DNA from: Himantopus leucocephalus
Taxonomy: Eukaryota > Chordata > Aves > Charadriiformes > Recurvirostridae
Assembly (NCBI GenBank): GCA_003993805.1
Contig: RSEF01000020.1
Location: 735,420 to 799,419, forward strand
Direction of reading: 5' to 3'
DNA length: 64,000 bases
This document shows, piece by piece, positions 28,872 to 40,700 of the stretch. Each line of letters begins with the position of its first letter. The stretch's first letter is position 1. Under the pieces are notes generated by a model, which was given only the letters and a program-made list of their open reading frames with translations, ran no database searches and was not told the origin of the DNA. Position numbers and translations under genes: made by a program.

Positions 28872-28911
28872 TTAGGAGAGAAATTAGTCCTGTGTCGCTC
28901 AAACCAGGACA

Positions 28912-30239
28912 GGTCCCAATTATCACCAGCTGGGATGGTGATGAGAAGAAAAAGCGAGCTCAGGGTCCACAGTTTGCAGCTCTGCTGGGCAGCCCCAACC
29001 CCATGGGGTGCAAAAACCCCTGCGCATGGCCGGGGCTCGGAGCCAGGCCTGCGGGCTGAGTGAGAGGCGCCCACCCAGCCCCAGCCATGCAAAGGAGACA
29101 CCAAGCCTGTGTCTGGCAAGGAGGCTCTCACACGTGGCTCCAAGCTGGCTGGGTCACCAGCCACCGTTACTGGGGCAGCCTTTGGTGTTTGTGCTGTGCA
29201 AAACACAGGCACGCCGCCCACAGGAATGGAGAGCCAGAACTAAACGCCAAATTCCCAGGAGCATGTGTGTGGGGCCAATAACCCCAAAAAGGGATTCCAG
29301 GAAAAGACCACATGTGCTGGGAGAAAAGAGGGCTGGGCCAGGGGATTAGAAAGAGAAAACTGGGGTAGTAATTAGGTGGGGATTCCCTTTGCCCACAGCT
29401 GTCAGTTGAGCTTAGAACCGCTTGTAATCACCATTTTGCAGTACCAGCTTGTGCTAGCTGCACTTTCTCAGCCTTTGGCCAATGAGGATTTTATGGTGTG
29501 CCTTCAACACACAAGCCTGGCTCACCAGGTGGAAGGCAGCAGCGCTCAGCTGTCTTCATCCACATTTGGACCCACAGCTCTTTCAAGAAAGGACAACATC
29601 AGAGAAAGGCCAATGGCATTCAAAGAACAAAAAGAAAAGGCTTGTATTAAATTTGAAGCCTTTTTGCATGCTAGAGGATGTCATCCATCCATTAACTGTG
29701 CTATTAACTCTGGTCTACCATTTACATTCTCTGAGAAGCCCTGTTGTGGTCTACCTTGCTGCAGCAGTAACTGGTGCGAGATATTACTTAAACTCAACTG
29801 AGAATGGGGAAGTAAAATGCAGTTTTCAACTCTTTCTCTGAAAAGCTCCTTTCAAAATTCATGGCTCATTTTCAAACCTCATTTGAGTCGGTTTGGTCTG
29901 GAGTCACCGGTTTCTCGCCGTCCGGTGACTGGGTACCGAGAGCTGCAGGCAGGGGGGGCAACACACCTTGCACCCCGTCACATCCCCTCGTGCCTCTCCC
30001 CAGCAGCACAGCCGGGGCACCCCAGGGTGCTACCACCCATCGCTCTTGCGAAGCAGGCGGTGAGCACAGCTCCAGGAGCAGCAGCCCAGCCGGGAGGAGG
30101 GGACGGGGCTCAGCCCTGGCCTTGCCGTTCCCCAGCCAGGTGCTCCGCTCTGCCTCCTGGGACCCAGAGGGATCGCTGCCCTCGCTTGCTGGGCACCGCC
30201 AGCCCCTCTGCTTCGCCAGTGAAGCACTTTCCCCTCTAT
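28912..30239. other. Intergenic sequence, nothing recognised
   Basis: Moderately GC-rich sequence on the far side of the LTR. No exon, RNA gene or repeat could be supported. ORFs here (for example near 29.4-29.8 kb and 29.8-30.3 kb) have no recognisable content. Confidence 0.55.
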
Positions 30240-30425
30240 AAAATCATCATGACTCATCACTATTTTACCATAATTCTTCCATATTTCTATCAATTACATC
30301 CTTTGGTATAGCTTCCATACATTTGCCTGATAGAGACACTAAACTCAATGGTCTGTACTTCCCCAAATCCCTTTTAAAAAGTGGAATCGCATTTGCCATG
30401 TCCCGTTCCTCTCGTATCAAGGGCG
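30240..30425 (-). mobile_element. Ancient CR1-type LINE fragment (reverse-transcriptase region)
   Basis: Translated on the minus strand, with frame breaks, it shows the LINE reverse-transcriptase signature MANAIPLFK … DLGKYRPLSLVSLSGKCMEA, a degenerate version of the 'NYRPVSLTSVPGKxME' block of CR1-clade elements. It is old and broken, and not capable of expression. Confidence 0.75.
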
Positions 30426-32484
30426 TTTTGTTTCACGGTTACATAAGCAGGTAGATGACTAATTTCTTGTTTAGTGTACAACACAGGAACGAGTACGATC
30501 TATTGCAAGCAATTTCTTCTTATGAGCAATTTGTCTTAAGATTTCTTCTACTTACTTCAGTTTGAAGCAGATTTTCTGGCTGACTCATTCCCTATAAAGA
30601 AAAACCTCAGCCAGGGAATGGCCTGAAGCTGTTCTGTAGTAAACAGCAATGCACAGGCTTCAGCTGGCTTCTTGAAAACCTTTCAAATTTTCTCTTGGTG
30701 TGAACCTCCCTGCATTCGGATAGCGAACAGACAGAAATGGGGATCATCTTGACCTTGGGCCTCAGGGAGAAGCTGACCATCACACCAGCGTCCAGCTCCT
30801 CCTCCCAGGGTCTGCCTTTTCTCCTGCCCCAGCTGGTCAGAAAGCCTGGGAGCATCATCCCACCCTGCAACACTCAGAAAGCAACCGCTGCCCACAGCTC
30901 TCTGCCTCAGAGTCAGCTCTCAACCCGGTGAGGAACGGGGCTGCTTCTGCCCAGCGTGGTTCGACACTACATTTGTCACGCGGGTGTCCTGTAGGCAAGC
31001 AAGCGTGCTGTGACTGAGCAGCACACTGATGTCCGAGCTTCAGGAGCGCAAATATAAGCTAGAGCTCTGCTTTATAAGCATTTCATCGGTTCCTTATCAC
31101 ACTGCACCATGCATTTTCTTATAAGCTGTCTTCTACCACTCATATTTTAATTCACTAATTATTTGACATACAGCGAGTGTATTTCCAGTACAAAGCTCCA
31201 GCCCAAACTACTCAGCCTTCAGGACCGTGCATTCAGTTAATTCTGCATCCGTATTACATCTGTTCACTATATGTCATATGTATATAAGTAATATATCATT
31301 AAGATATATAATATGTAGCATATCTACAATCATAACCATTCATTTATGTACATGTACATATATATGTATAGCTTTAATCCAAATACTTTGGCTATTTCCT
31401 CAGCTTGCTCTTCTGCAGCGGCACAATACCCCAGGTGTCTTGTGAAGATTTTCTTCCATCCTTTATTGTAACCCTAGTGTCCCAGTTAGAGCTTTTTCAG
31501 AAAAAAAAGTGAAAAAATGCTGTCCTATTGTTACATTCTCACATTTCCCGCAATCTCCGCTGCACACCTCTACTACGTAGCTATACCTTCAGGCACGCTT
31601 AGCATTCATTGCTTTAGTTTCCATTAATACTTACTAGGAAGTGAACACAGAGAAAGTGAATACTAAACAAGTAAACATTTACTGAAGAAAAGGCATGGTT
31701 TTATAAAAAGAAAAAGGAATTTGATGAGGTCTATTTTCTGGGCTGGAGGATACGGAGCTCCCCCTGTTTGCTCCAGCGCAGGGCAGAGCTTGGGCAGAAA
31801 CGGGGGTTTGTGCTGAAAATGAGCACAAGAGTCTTTCGCGTGCAGTGGAGCTGCTCAACAGGTACAGGGTCCTTTCACGCCTGGTCTGTGCCCCTCAGTC
31901 ATAAACCATCTAGCCTACACGAGGCAGCTTTCTGCCTTGAGAAAGCAGAGCAACCAACCCCAGCGTTGCCGTTTTTTGCACGGTGAGCAGCGCCATCCCA
32001 CTTATACTTGTCAGTATATGGTCAATACAACAGATGCGCAGTGACGATGTGGAAAGTGTTTTTCAACATGCCAATGAAACAAGAAGAGTGCTACTTTCAA
32101 CTCTTCCACTTTCATGGAAGCCCCGGAAAGACACAAGGGAATCGCTGGCTCTGATACAAAGACACGAGGTTTGTGGAGAGTGACTTTGCAACCCTGCCCT
32201 CAGAGCACTGCGTTACAGTGCTCCGTCTTACAGGGAAGGAGCGGCCTTTGTGGGAGTTCTTTGAGCGGCCAGCTGGAGCCAAGGGCTCCTTTAGATGCCA
32301 GCACAGCATGCAGTGAGCCTACTGGACTTGGAGCAGTCCGCTGCTTTGGAAACACATGCCCTTCCATCAGGACCTCTTGCACAACTTACGGGCTCGCCAT
32401 TTGCCATGTATCTCTGGCCTCACAGTGTAGCACCCTTCTTCATTCCCCATCCGTGACTGAAGATGAGCAATCATGCCGTCTGCA
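30426..32484. other. Intergenic sequence with an AT-rich patch
   Basis: Ordinary intergenic DNA. A strongly A/T-rich, tatata/atgtat-type low-complexity patch lies at about 31265-31372. No gene or recognised repeat. Confidence 0.6.
31265..31372. repeat. AT-rich low-complexity tract
   Basis: Irregular runs of tatata, atatgtata and tacatgtacatatata over about 108 bases. A degenerate dinucleotide microsatellite. Confidence 0.7.
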
Positions 32485-32751
32485 GCCTGGGAAGATGGGT
32501 TCAAGTTAAGGCAGGCGAGGTTTAGATTGGATATTAGGAAAAATGTTTTCACTGAAAGGGTTATTCAACATTGGAATAGGCTGCCCAGGGAGGGGGTGGA
32601 TTCGCCATCCCTGGAGGTGTTTAAAAAAAGGGTGGACGTGGTACTTGGGGATATGGTTTAGATGTGGTTTTGTCAGGTTAGGTTAATGGTTGGACTTGAT
32701 GGTCTTAAAGGTCCCTTCCAACCTCAACAATTCTGTGATTCTCTGATTCTA
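32485..32751 (+). mobile_element. CR1 LINE 3' fragment, plus strand
   Basis: Contains the CR1 tail landmarks in order: 'tggaataggctgcccaggga', 'ccctggaggtgttta', 'ttggacttgatggtcttaaa', 'ggtcccttccaacct', ending in short tandem ttctgtgatt/ctctgattct repeats. 5'-truncated. The coding tail runs open for about 62 codons (to 32661), which is why it yields an ORF with an [13 protein letters not shown] peptide. Confidence 0.93.
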
Positions 32752-34990
32752 AGACGCTTGTGAAGTGCAGCCGGCAGGAGAGCCCCATCGCGGTGAGGCA
32801 GAGCTGCAGGCTGGTCCTGCAGGAGAGCAAGCAGCAGCAGCTCCGCTGGGACAGCTCTGCCCTCTGGATCCAGACAGCTTTGCTCTCCGCATACAAGTGG
32901 AGGGGCACGGGAAAGCACGCTGGCACAGCAGAATTGAACGAACCCGATGAGGCACGCGTCTGCATAGATGGGAAAGTTGGGTTGGTAGCCCACTGTTCCC
33001 CTGACTACTGCAATAGAAGACAGAGGTGGCTGCTAAGGGCCAGCCCAGGCTCTCCACAGGCTGTTACCTGATCCCTGCTGTCCCTTCCCAGTGTTTGGTG
33101 GAAACAAGCCATCCATCACGTGGGACAGCCCTCAGCCATTCAAATGAGTCACCTGTGGGAAAAATAATGGAATAGGCTCCCTTTACTTTGCACTGCAGCT
33201 GCAGATGCTGTGTGCTTCTTTCTGCGCTGTTACAAAAGCTGTCAGAGGGAGAAATGTTAGATTTTGAACTACTTGCAGAATCAGAGCACTCATGGCAGCC
33301 TTCTGCCTCAATTAGACGCTTTGATGGGGAATCTGTTTTGCCAAAGCTGGTATCTCTGGCAGACACTCTCTCCTTGGAGAGCTGAATGCAAATATGCAGA
33401 GAAGATGCTCTAACATCTCTGACTGCAACAAAAAACCAACAGTATTTGGGAAAATCTGACTTGGATTAGGCAGAAGAGAGGTTGACAGAGACAGTCTGAA
33501 TTCTAGCTGTTATTTTCCAAATACAGCTTTCCTCTGAATGGAAACACTCCAAGCATTTAGCTCCACTGAACGTGCATGTTGCACAAGTGATGGATGAGGG
33601 TTAAGTTGGCTTAAGACAGTTTTATCATTCTGTGGTGAACAATTAATTTTTCTATACAGCCTGAAAAACAACTAATGAATTAAAATACAATATAATTTCA
33701 AGGCTGCCTTAGTATTTTGAACTATAGACCCGTATGGGTAGAATAGTTGCTTCATTGCTACTGATCTAGATCGAGTCGTGTAAGCTGTGGATTTTGGCAA
33801 TAAAGAACATTCAGCCAAAGCTTTGTGAAGGATTTTGGCTGACATGAGAAAGTTTGTGGTTATACCTTGCTTGGTCAGAAATAAACGACCGATGTTCTCC
33901 TGGCGTGGAGTTAGCTGGCCCACCCAGGGCTCATTTGGGAGCTGCCTCAGCAGCCCCATCCCCCTTGGCACCTTAGCCCCAAGCCACATCGTTCCAGGGC
34001 ACAGGGCACCCATGCCTTATCACCACCATAAAACAATAGGTGTGTTGGGAGGGTTGTACCAATCTTGGTTGGCAAAATGGAGCACTGCTTGCCCTGTCCA
34101 GGCTTGAGAGAGTGTGTGACACTGCCTGCCTCTGAGGTGCTGAACTGAATCTGACACTCAGGAAGCAGACTTGAGTTAGCATTCGATACTGCGACCTACA
34201 GTGAAGTAGACCATTGAGGTGGATCACCCAGATCTGTAGCTCTTCAAAGACCTGAGACTTGGGCACGAACTGATTTCACTCCAGCACCAGGAGCCTGAAA
34301 GACAACCAAAATATTCCACCTCACTGCCAACACCCGGCAAGCATTGCGTGGCTAACAAGGCCAAAGAACTCCACTTCTCTGCCTGCTTACAGCGGTATCA
34401 TTTACCTAAAATGCCTCCCTGTGTGTTCCCTGTATTGCCCTCACCAGGTCTCGGTGGTGGAGGTCAGACTGCAGCTGCTTGCAGCTGCGTGAGTGGAGGT
34501 TTCCCTGGTAAGGCAGCTTCTTCTGCTGCCCCCTCAAAGCGGGGGACTGCGGGCAAGTGGGAAGGCCCTGGCCTGATGTTAAGCTAGCTGGACAGCGTGG
34601 GAGAAACTACTGATAAATTGCTGGAGATAACAGGTAAGTAGGAAAAGATGACAAAGTAGCAGCTGGTGGTGAGGGAGGCGGCAGGATTTCACGGGCGGTT
34701 CAGGGGAGTGATGTGAGGAAGGGCTGAGGCTCAGAGGTAAGGAGAGGGGAGCGCTGGGCACCCAGTGGTGCTGTGTAGGGCTGGGATGGCCCCAGTGGCA
34801 GTATGGTCCAGTGCTCTTCTTTCTTTTCTACTGGGAACACGCTCGGGAATGGTTAACCTACATACCGTCTGTCTCATCTCTGCCTCCCCTCCTTCATTGT
34901 TATTCAGTAACAGCTTTTAATTATTTAAGAACTGAATCAGAAGCAGTGTGCAGGACCACTGGGTGGCACCAGAAAACAGAATATGGATTA
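32752..34990. other. Intergenic sequence, nothing recognised
   Basis: No supported exon, RNA gene or repeat. Several ORFs of 60-113 codons occur on both strands, without codon-phase or domain support. Confidence 0.55.
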
Positions 34991-36265
34991 AGTTTGGGCA
35001 ATACCTTGTTCTAAATGTTTGGGGCAGGCCCCTACCAAGGGTAAGGCGAGAGGTGCTGGGGCTGCCGCGCTGCCCTGGGAACCGAGGACTTCCCCTTGGA
35101 GATGCTCCTGAAGAGGGGGGCAAAGGCAGCGGGAGGCAGAGGACAGCACAGGGGCTCCGTGGGGGCGCGGGTGGAAGGGCCAGGCCTCGCTTTGCTGTCC
35201 CTCTGGGATGGCCGCCCCCACGGAAGGAGCGCGGCCCGGGAGTCGGGCGGCGGGCGGGCACAGGGACAGAGGGACAACCGTCACCTCGGAGGGCCACAAC
35301 CACAACACCAACATCCACCGCCACAACATCCAGCGGGGGGAGGCACAAGGCAATTTCTTTGGCCTACCGTGAATTTAGTCTTACCTCCGGAGATAAAAAA
35401 AAAAACAAAACAAACAAACCAGAACCAAGACCGGGTATTTCAGGCTCTGGAGCGGCTCCGAGGACTGCGTCAGGCGCCGTACCTCAGCTCGCAATTCGCC
35501 CCGCGCCCCCCCTCCCTGAGGTGGGCCGCTGCCGCGGCCCCGCTCGCCGCCGCGCCGTGTGGTTGGGGCTCCGGTGCCCCGGCTCCCCCCGCTCGCAGCT
35601 TCCCAAGCTGCGGCCGGGCCGGCACCGCTGGGGGGACGCGGCCGTGACGGCGGGAGCAGCGGCGCCGCCTCCGGGCCGGGCGGGCGGCGGCGCACGCCAG
35701 AGGAACTACCGCCAAGATGGCGCTCACCCCCGCCGCGCCGCCCGGCCGCCATCTCGTCTGTAGTCCCGACCCCGCGAAAGGGCTCCCGCGCATGTGCGGT
35801 CCCCGCGGCGCCGGGCGCAGGCGCAGAGTGCCCCGCATGCCGCGGCGGCCGGAGCTGCTGAGGTACCTGCCGCCCAGGTGAGCCCCGCCGCCGCCCGGCA
35901 CCGGCTCCGGACACCCCCCCTCCCTTCCCCCCGGGTCGGCCCCGCGCGTCCGCCGCCTCAGCGGCACCGTAGGCGCTCGGCTGCCGCTCGGCGGCTCCGC
36001 GGGAGCCGGCGGGCGGGCCGGGGTTCAGCCGCTTGCGGCGGCCGCGCCCGCGGGCACCGCCTGTCCCGCCGAGGCCCGCGGGCGCCGCTACCCGAACCCG
36101 GGGCGCCGCGAGGGTTACCCGAGCCGGGGCGGGGGGTGCCCCGGGCGGGTCCCGCTGCCCGCTGGGGCCGGGCGGTCGCTGCCGAGGGGGGGGGGCTCCG
36201 CTCCGGTGCCGTTAGGAGACGGCGGAGGGTGGTACCGCGGCCTCGGGGGGGGGTTTGGGAAATAG
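34990..36265 (+). promoter_or_regulatory. NDRG3: CpG-island promoter, probably of NDRG3
   Basis: About 1.3 kb of CpG-dense sequence. It contains an NRF1-like GCGCATGTGC (35788-35797) and two YY1-type motifs in opposite orientations: AAGATGGCG (35714-35722) and GCCGCCATCT (35745-35754). YY1 motifs of this type usually sit at or just downstream of the transcription start. It is the only CpG island upstream of the NDRG3 start-codon exon in this window and points the right way (strong plus-strand donor at 35878). Assignment to NDRG3 is inferred; the distance to the coding exon is about 28 kb. Confidence 0.75.
35700..35877 (+). other. NDRG3: Probable NDRG3 exon 1 (5'UTR, approximate 5' end)
   Basis: The donor CGCCCAG|GTGAGC ends the exon at 35877; the 5' end is estimated from the YY1 motifs. 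The exon carries an ATG in strong context (gccaagATGG, 35717), followed by 53 open codons and two spare bases to the donor. The frame also contains later ATGs at 35792 and 35837. If transcription starts upstream of 35717 this is an upstream ORF in the NDRG3 leader (see findings). Confidence 0.55.
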
Positions 36266-37177
36266 TCCCCCGTCATAGCGGGCTTCGCTGGGGAAAAAGA
36301 GAAACGCCTCGAAACTGCCCCTGGTTTTATTGCGGAGATGATTCTTTTCATGTAAATAACGGACTGGAGTGCTGTGGGTTTTCTGCTCGCTCTCATCCGT
36401 AGCTTTTCATTCTGGTGGTCAGAGCTCCGAATTCTCTGTTGTGTTATTTACTTTGGACAATGAAAACGGTGGTTTTTTTTTTTAATTCGGTCCAGTCTTG
36501 TCAGTACGTGAATGGGAAGGGAATGGCTTGCAAACGTTTTCTTGTTGACTTGCGTCATCGTTTTCGGTCAATGCCCGTTCCTTTTTTTATAGTTGATGTA
36601 AGTCAGGGGGAATAATCCAAAACATTGTAGCAGAGTCAGATGCTTCCGCTATCTTAAAAACCATCATTCTAAAGTCCGGCACAGAAAGCGCGGTGTTCCC
36701 AGGCAAATGACGCTGCGTAGCCCTGCCAGTGCCTTCCCCGGGGGTGCTGGCAGTGCCGGCAGCTGTCTCGGTGGCAGTGCCGCGGGGCCGCGTGCTGCCG
36801 AGCAAGAGCTTGGTGTCTGATCCCGTTTTTGATTCCTGTCAAGGCCGAGGAGTCTGGAACGGGTGCGTGATCAAGTCATGACAGCGCGGTCACAGTACGT
36901 GAATCACGGTCAAAGTTTGTAGCCGAACTGGGGCAAGTCAGTCACGCGCGCGTTTGCTCCAGAGGATAGGAGAGGTCTGGTAAGCGTCAGGGGGTTGTAT
37001 CTGGGAAACCCAGAAGAGTTTTTGTGCGTAAATAGTGAGGTGATGAGAAGATGGGGGTTACAAGTGGAGAAGAATCCACTTCTGCTTCCTGTGTCAGGCA
37101 CGCTCATGAGTCTCCCGTGTTCAGACAGGAGGACCTGGGGGCTCATTACTGTAGCTTCTGCCTTTCCTTTTCTGTAG
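35878..37177 (+). other. Intronic, G-rich start then unique sequence
   Basis: The first ~400 bases after the donor are still CpG island, with many G runs on the plus strand (for example 36124-36140, 36186-36195, 36245-36255), a pattern favourable to G-quadruplex and R-loop formation just inside the gene. The remainder is ordinary intronic sequence. Confidence 0.6.
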
Positions 37178-37265
37178 AAACAAGAGGACAACAGTCTTCC
37201 AAATCCTGGAGCCTGTCAAACCGTGTTTAGCACCAGTGTATCAGTCTGTGGTGAAACGTAAAAAG
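37178..37265 (+). other. Candidate alternative 5' exon (88 nt)
   Basis: A strong acceptor (cctttccttttctgtag, AG ending 37177) and an acceptable donor (AAAAAG|GTAACG) enclose 88 nt. Joined to the 35877 donor it extends the open frame from exon 1 by 30 codons (peptide starting NKRTTVFQILEPVKPCLAPV) and ends exactly on a codon boundary. I do not recognise the peptide. It may be an alternative untranslated exon of NDRG3, part of a lncRNA, or a chance pair of splice sites. Confidence 0.35.
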
Positions 37266-40200
37266 GTAACGTGAAGTCTAAGAGCTGAGTTTAAAATCAG
37301 TGTGGAGCTTTTCTAGCACAATAATTTACTTGGATTAGGGGAGCAGAGCTTATCAAATGTGTCTCTCACTGAACTGGGGATAGACTCCGGAAGAAGCAAG
37401 GCAATCACTAGGGTTCATTTGGATTATTGGCCATTGGACTGTGGAGAAGGTTCAAGACTGGCAATGACTGTTCCAATTTCATTTATTTGTTTGGGATTTT
37501 GAAACTTAGCTTGCGTGTGGCACACGAGGCACTGAAACCAGCTGTCTTGAGGGCAGAAACTTACTGTGGACTATACTTGGCTTGTATTGAGATGTTTGGA
37601 AATGTAGAACCTGGAAACGTTAGAAAATAAAAATTAAACAACTGCTGGAAGCAGCATTATTGGAGGCTGTAATTATATTCCTAGCTACTCATTTTGTATC
37701 TAAGATTAAAAACTAATTGAAATGAACAAACCTGTTTAATTTGCATTTTCCTGGTCTCGGATCACCTTCAGAAATCCTCCAGTGCTTCTGTTTGCAGCTC
37801 TTATTTCACATTGGTCATACATGGTAGGATCTTTAGTGTTTTTCCTTGGAAAGCAGAAGTGTAAATTTAGATTTCAGGGGCTTTATTATGTACAACATGT
37901 ATTTTGGTTCCTTAAAGATATACTAGGAAATTTTCTTAGAGATGCTTCAAGGTCAGTTTTCTTAAACATTCGTTTGTTGCATGTTCAAGGTAAATGTTAT
38001 AGCAAAGTAGTATTATATAGGTATGGTGTTTTAAGTAAGAAGCTCAAAAAATTATGGTCATAATATAGTCTAAGCACAGAAATTAAAAAAAAATAAAGAG
38101 GAGAAAGCAAATCAGCTTTAAAAAATTCTTTGGGTTCGTTTTTCATGTGTAACAGAATAGGGATTTTTAATTTTTAATTATTTAATTGGCATTCTGACAA
38201 ATAATAGCTCAGCTGGATTGCCACCACTGTTGCTTCCTGGCAAAAGGTAAAGCCAAAACACTCAGTGAGTTCTATTTCTGTAGGCAGTGCTGACACCACA
38301 ACCCTCCCGTTATCAGGGTTTATCGTGTCCTCATCATCTGTCAGCTGTGTCTTGGATAGAAGTAAATATGCCTCTGGTGCTTATGACTCTTAAGCCTCAT
38401 GTTGGACAGTTGTGCAGTATTGGTTACGGCTATTTGTGTCCGTAACAGTTACAGTCTGGTTTAACGGATGATAGTTAAAGGAGAACAGAGGAGTGTTTTG
38501 CTACTGTTTCTCTATGTAATGTTGAAGAAAATGTTCCTGGTACGTGTCTTGACGCATCTCAATGGTCTCATTTTCATATGAATGTGGTTTGAAAGGAATA
38601 ATAAAATTCTGTATTGCTTTTCCCTGGGAATTTTCAGTATTCTGGCCAGATCAGGTCAGTTATTAAGCAAAGCGGTTGTAATTTGGTCCTGACGTGGGAA
38701 AGACTGGGTGACTGTGCCTTCTACTGTGCAAATCGGAGTTGATCAGAGATTGTAATAATCTCACTTGGTCTTCAGTTCTGTTCTCGTAAATTCTGAATCG
38801 TAAATAAGACTTGCTGGATTTTTAATAATATATTCTTACTGATCATTCACCTTTTTCTGTCTGGTCATATCCCCTTGGCTTCTGTGACTGATGTAGCACC
38901 ATTTAATGTAGTAATCAAATTGATGCTGTGGGAAGCACGGGAAGGAATAGCTTTGTTTTTATTTGGCTATCTTCCTTACCAGACTTGGATGCATTTCTGT
39001 ATTTACAACAGGTTTTAGTTCGCTGAAGGGGTGTTCCTTACTTTACATAGTATAAATACAGTAAAGGTTATAAATGCGATGTTTAATTTTAAAGTGACCT
39101 TTACTGTTCAGTCGTGTATAAACCAGACTCTCTTCGTAATTACCAGATGGATTAAAAATGTGAAACTGGCCCTTTTTTTTTTCCCCACAAGAGCTGGAAT
39201 TGTGGCTTTTCTCTGTGTGTTCGACCAGAGGATATAGGCAATCTGCTGCTTCCTTTTCATCTGTATTTTGGTGATGAAGCTGGATGTTACATCTTAAACA
39301 GATCTAATGACTGGTTGGCATGCAAAAGGTCTGGTCGTATTCTTGCTCTGTCTTGTACTACCTCCAGCATTTACTGAATGTTTTCCTGAACCAGTTCAGT
39401 TTGCTAAATAAGCGAGGCACTGATGCAGCCCTCTGTGTCCTCATCTCCCCAGAAGATCAGCTTTTGCCAGGTAAGCAAGTTGAGTGAGTTCAAAGAAGGG
39501 CTGAGGAGTACCAGAGATGTAATTGATTTTTGTGCTGTAAGAACAGCCATAGAATCAGGTGGAACCATCTAGTCCGCTCTTCTTTCCTGACAGTGACCAA
39601 AAAGAGAAAAGCATAAGGTCAGGGAAAATTACGCAAACCTTTGTCTGATAGCCCTCTTGTCTCTCGACAGCTGTAGGATGTCAAGAGGTAGATGTTTTTT
39701 GCATTTATTTGGTTAATGTATTTTTCTTCTGTGAACTTGCCTGTGTCCCCAGTCCATTTAAATGTATAGCACTGGCACATCCCAGGGGAGACCTTCCAGA
39801 GCACAAGATAATGTGGTAGGTACTAACTACCTCTGCTTGTTTTCTTCTGAACTTGACAGCTGCTAGGCTCATTTCATACCCCTTAGCTTTTGTATTATTT
39901 GGAAACAGTGACCAACTGATGTCTATTTACCTTCTCCATGCAACCGATGATTTTATAGGCTTTCTGTCATATGTCACTGCAGTAATCTCTGTTTCCAGGC
40001 AGAAGAACCCTAGCCTAATTGATTATTTCTCATTATTCATCTTTTCAAACCTTGTTTCCTTTTTAAAAATATTTTCCCTTTCCCTTATGTCCTCTTGAAA
40101 TGAAGGAACAAGCGCTGCATCCAGGATTTAAGCTGCAGACATTCTATAGCTTTATATGGTGGTTTAATTACTAATCATTTCCTAAGGTTAGGTTAATTTT

Positions 40201-40440
40201 TTTTTTATATGTTGAATGGCTGTGAGCTGATGCTTTTATCAGTCTGTCATGACTCCAGCAAGACTTTCTGAATGTTAATGATCAGTTCAGAGCACATCAC
40301 TCTGTATGTGAAATTAGGATCATTTTTCTTTGGACTGCTACTTTATTTGCACTGAATTTCTTCTGTTATTTTATTTCCCGATTATTCAGTCTCATAGGGT
40401 TTTTCTGCAGGTCTTCAGTCAGCCCTTTTCTTTACTATCG
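37266..40440 (+). other. NDRG3 intron 1, nothing recognised
   Basis: A/T-rich intronic DNA with scattered short homopolymers. No exon or repeat could be firmly supported. Part of 39.6-40.4 kb may be further degraded LINE sequence contiguous with the next feature. Confidence 0.5.
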
Positions 40441-40700
40441 GAATAGCTTATATCCTCAGGAGCCTTTCACTCCGCTCCTTGCCCCCTTTTCCGGATTGTT
40501 TATGAACACAGTGTATAGCAGAGCACTGCAAAAGACTCCTGGCAGTCTCCCTCCCTGTGAAAATTGACCGTTTACGCCTACCCTCTGTCATCTGTTTGCA
40601 GCTAGTTATTAGTCCAAGCGAGGGCTTTCCCATTTATCCTTTAGCTACAGAGCTGCTGAAGTTCAGTGGCTTTCTGAATGTTATCTTGTATTGCAGTTTC
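40441..40700 (-). mobile_element. Ancient CR1-type LINE fragment (reverse-transcriptase region)
   Basis: On the minus strand the reading (MGKPSLGLITSCKQMTEGRR … SIFTGRETARSL … HCVHKQSGKG) is a decayed form of the conserved LINE block 'W…RKQRV..NG.FS.W..VTSGVPQGSVLGP.LF..YINDL'. The upstream bases carry a degraded 'AFDKVPH'-type segment. Damaged by several changes; an old copy. Confidence 0.7.

Larger units (their letters stand above)
28486..28911 (-). mobile_element. Endogenous retroviral LTR remnant, interrupted by a gap
   Basis: Read on the minus strand, the 5' edge at 28911 starts TGTCCTGGTTT and goes on with a U3-like sequence resembling a common avian LTR family (…ggactaatttctctcc…). 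A polyadenylation signal AATAAA lies at 28734-28729, followed by U5-like sequence toward 28.49 kb. Between them is the 100-N gap (28772-28871). A duplicated 55-base block is probably an assembly effect. No internal viral gene is visible and no target-site duplication could be confirmed, so it is most likely a solo LTR. The left boundary is uncertain. Confidence 0.5.

Noticed and set aside
26621..35000. snoRNA host gene between the promoters
   Set aside because: In mammals snoRNA host genes lie near RALGAPB, so I looked for one, but H/ACA or C/D structures cannot be reliably read by eye and no clear box-motif pair with flanking complementarity was found.
34948..35763. 271-codon plus-strand ORF across the second CpG island
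   Set aside because: Composition follows GC content and CpG richness, with a run through an A-rich tract (KKKNKTNK). Several other frames are equally open. No recognisable domain.
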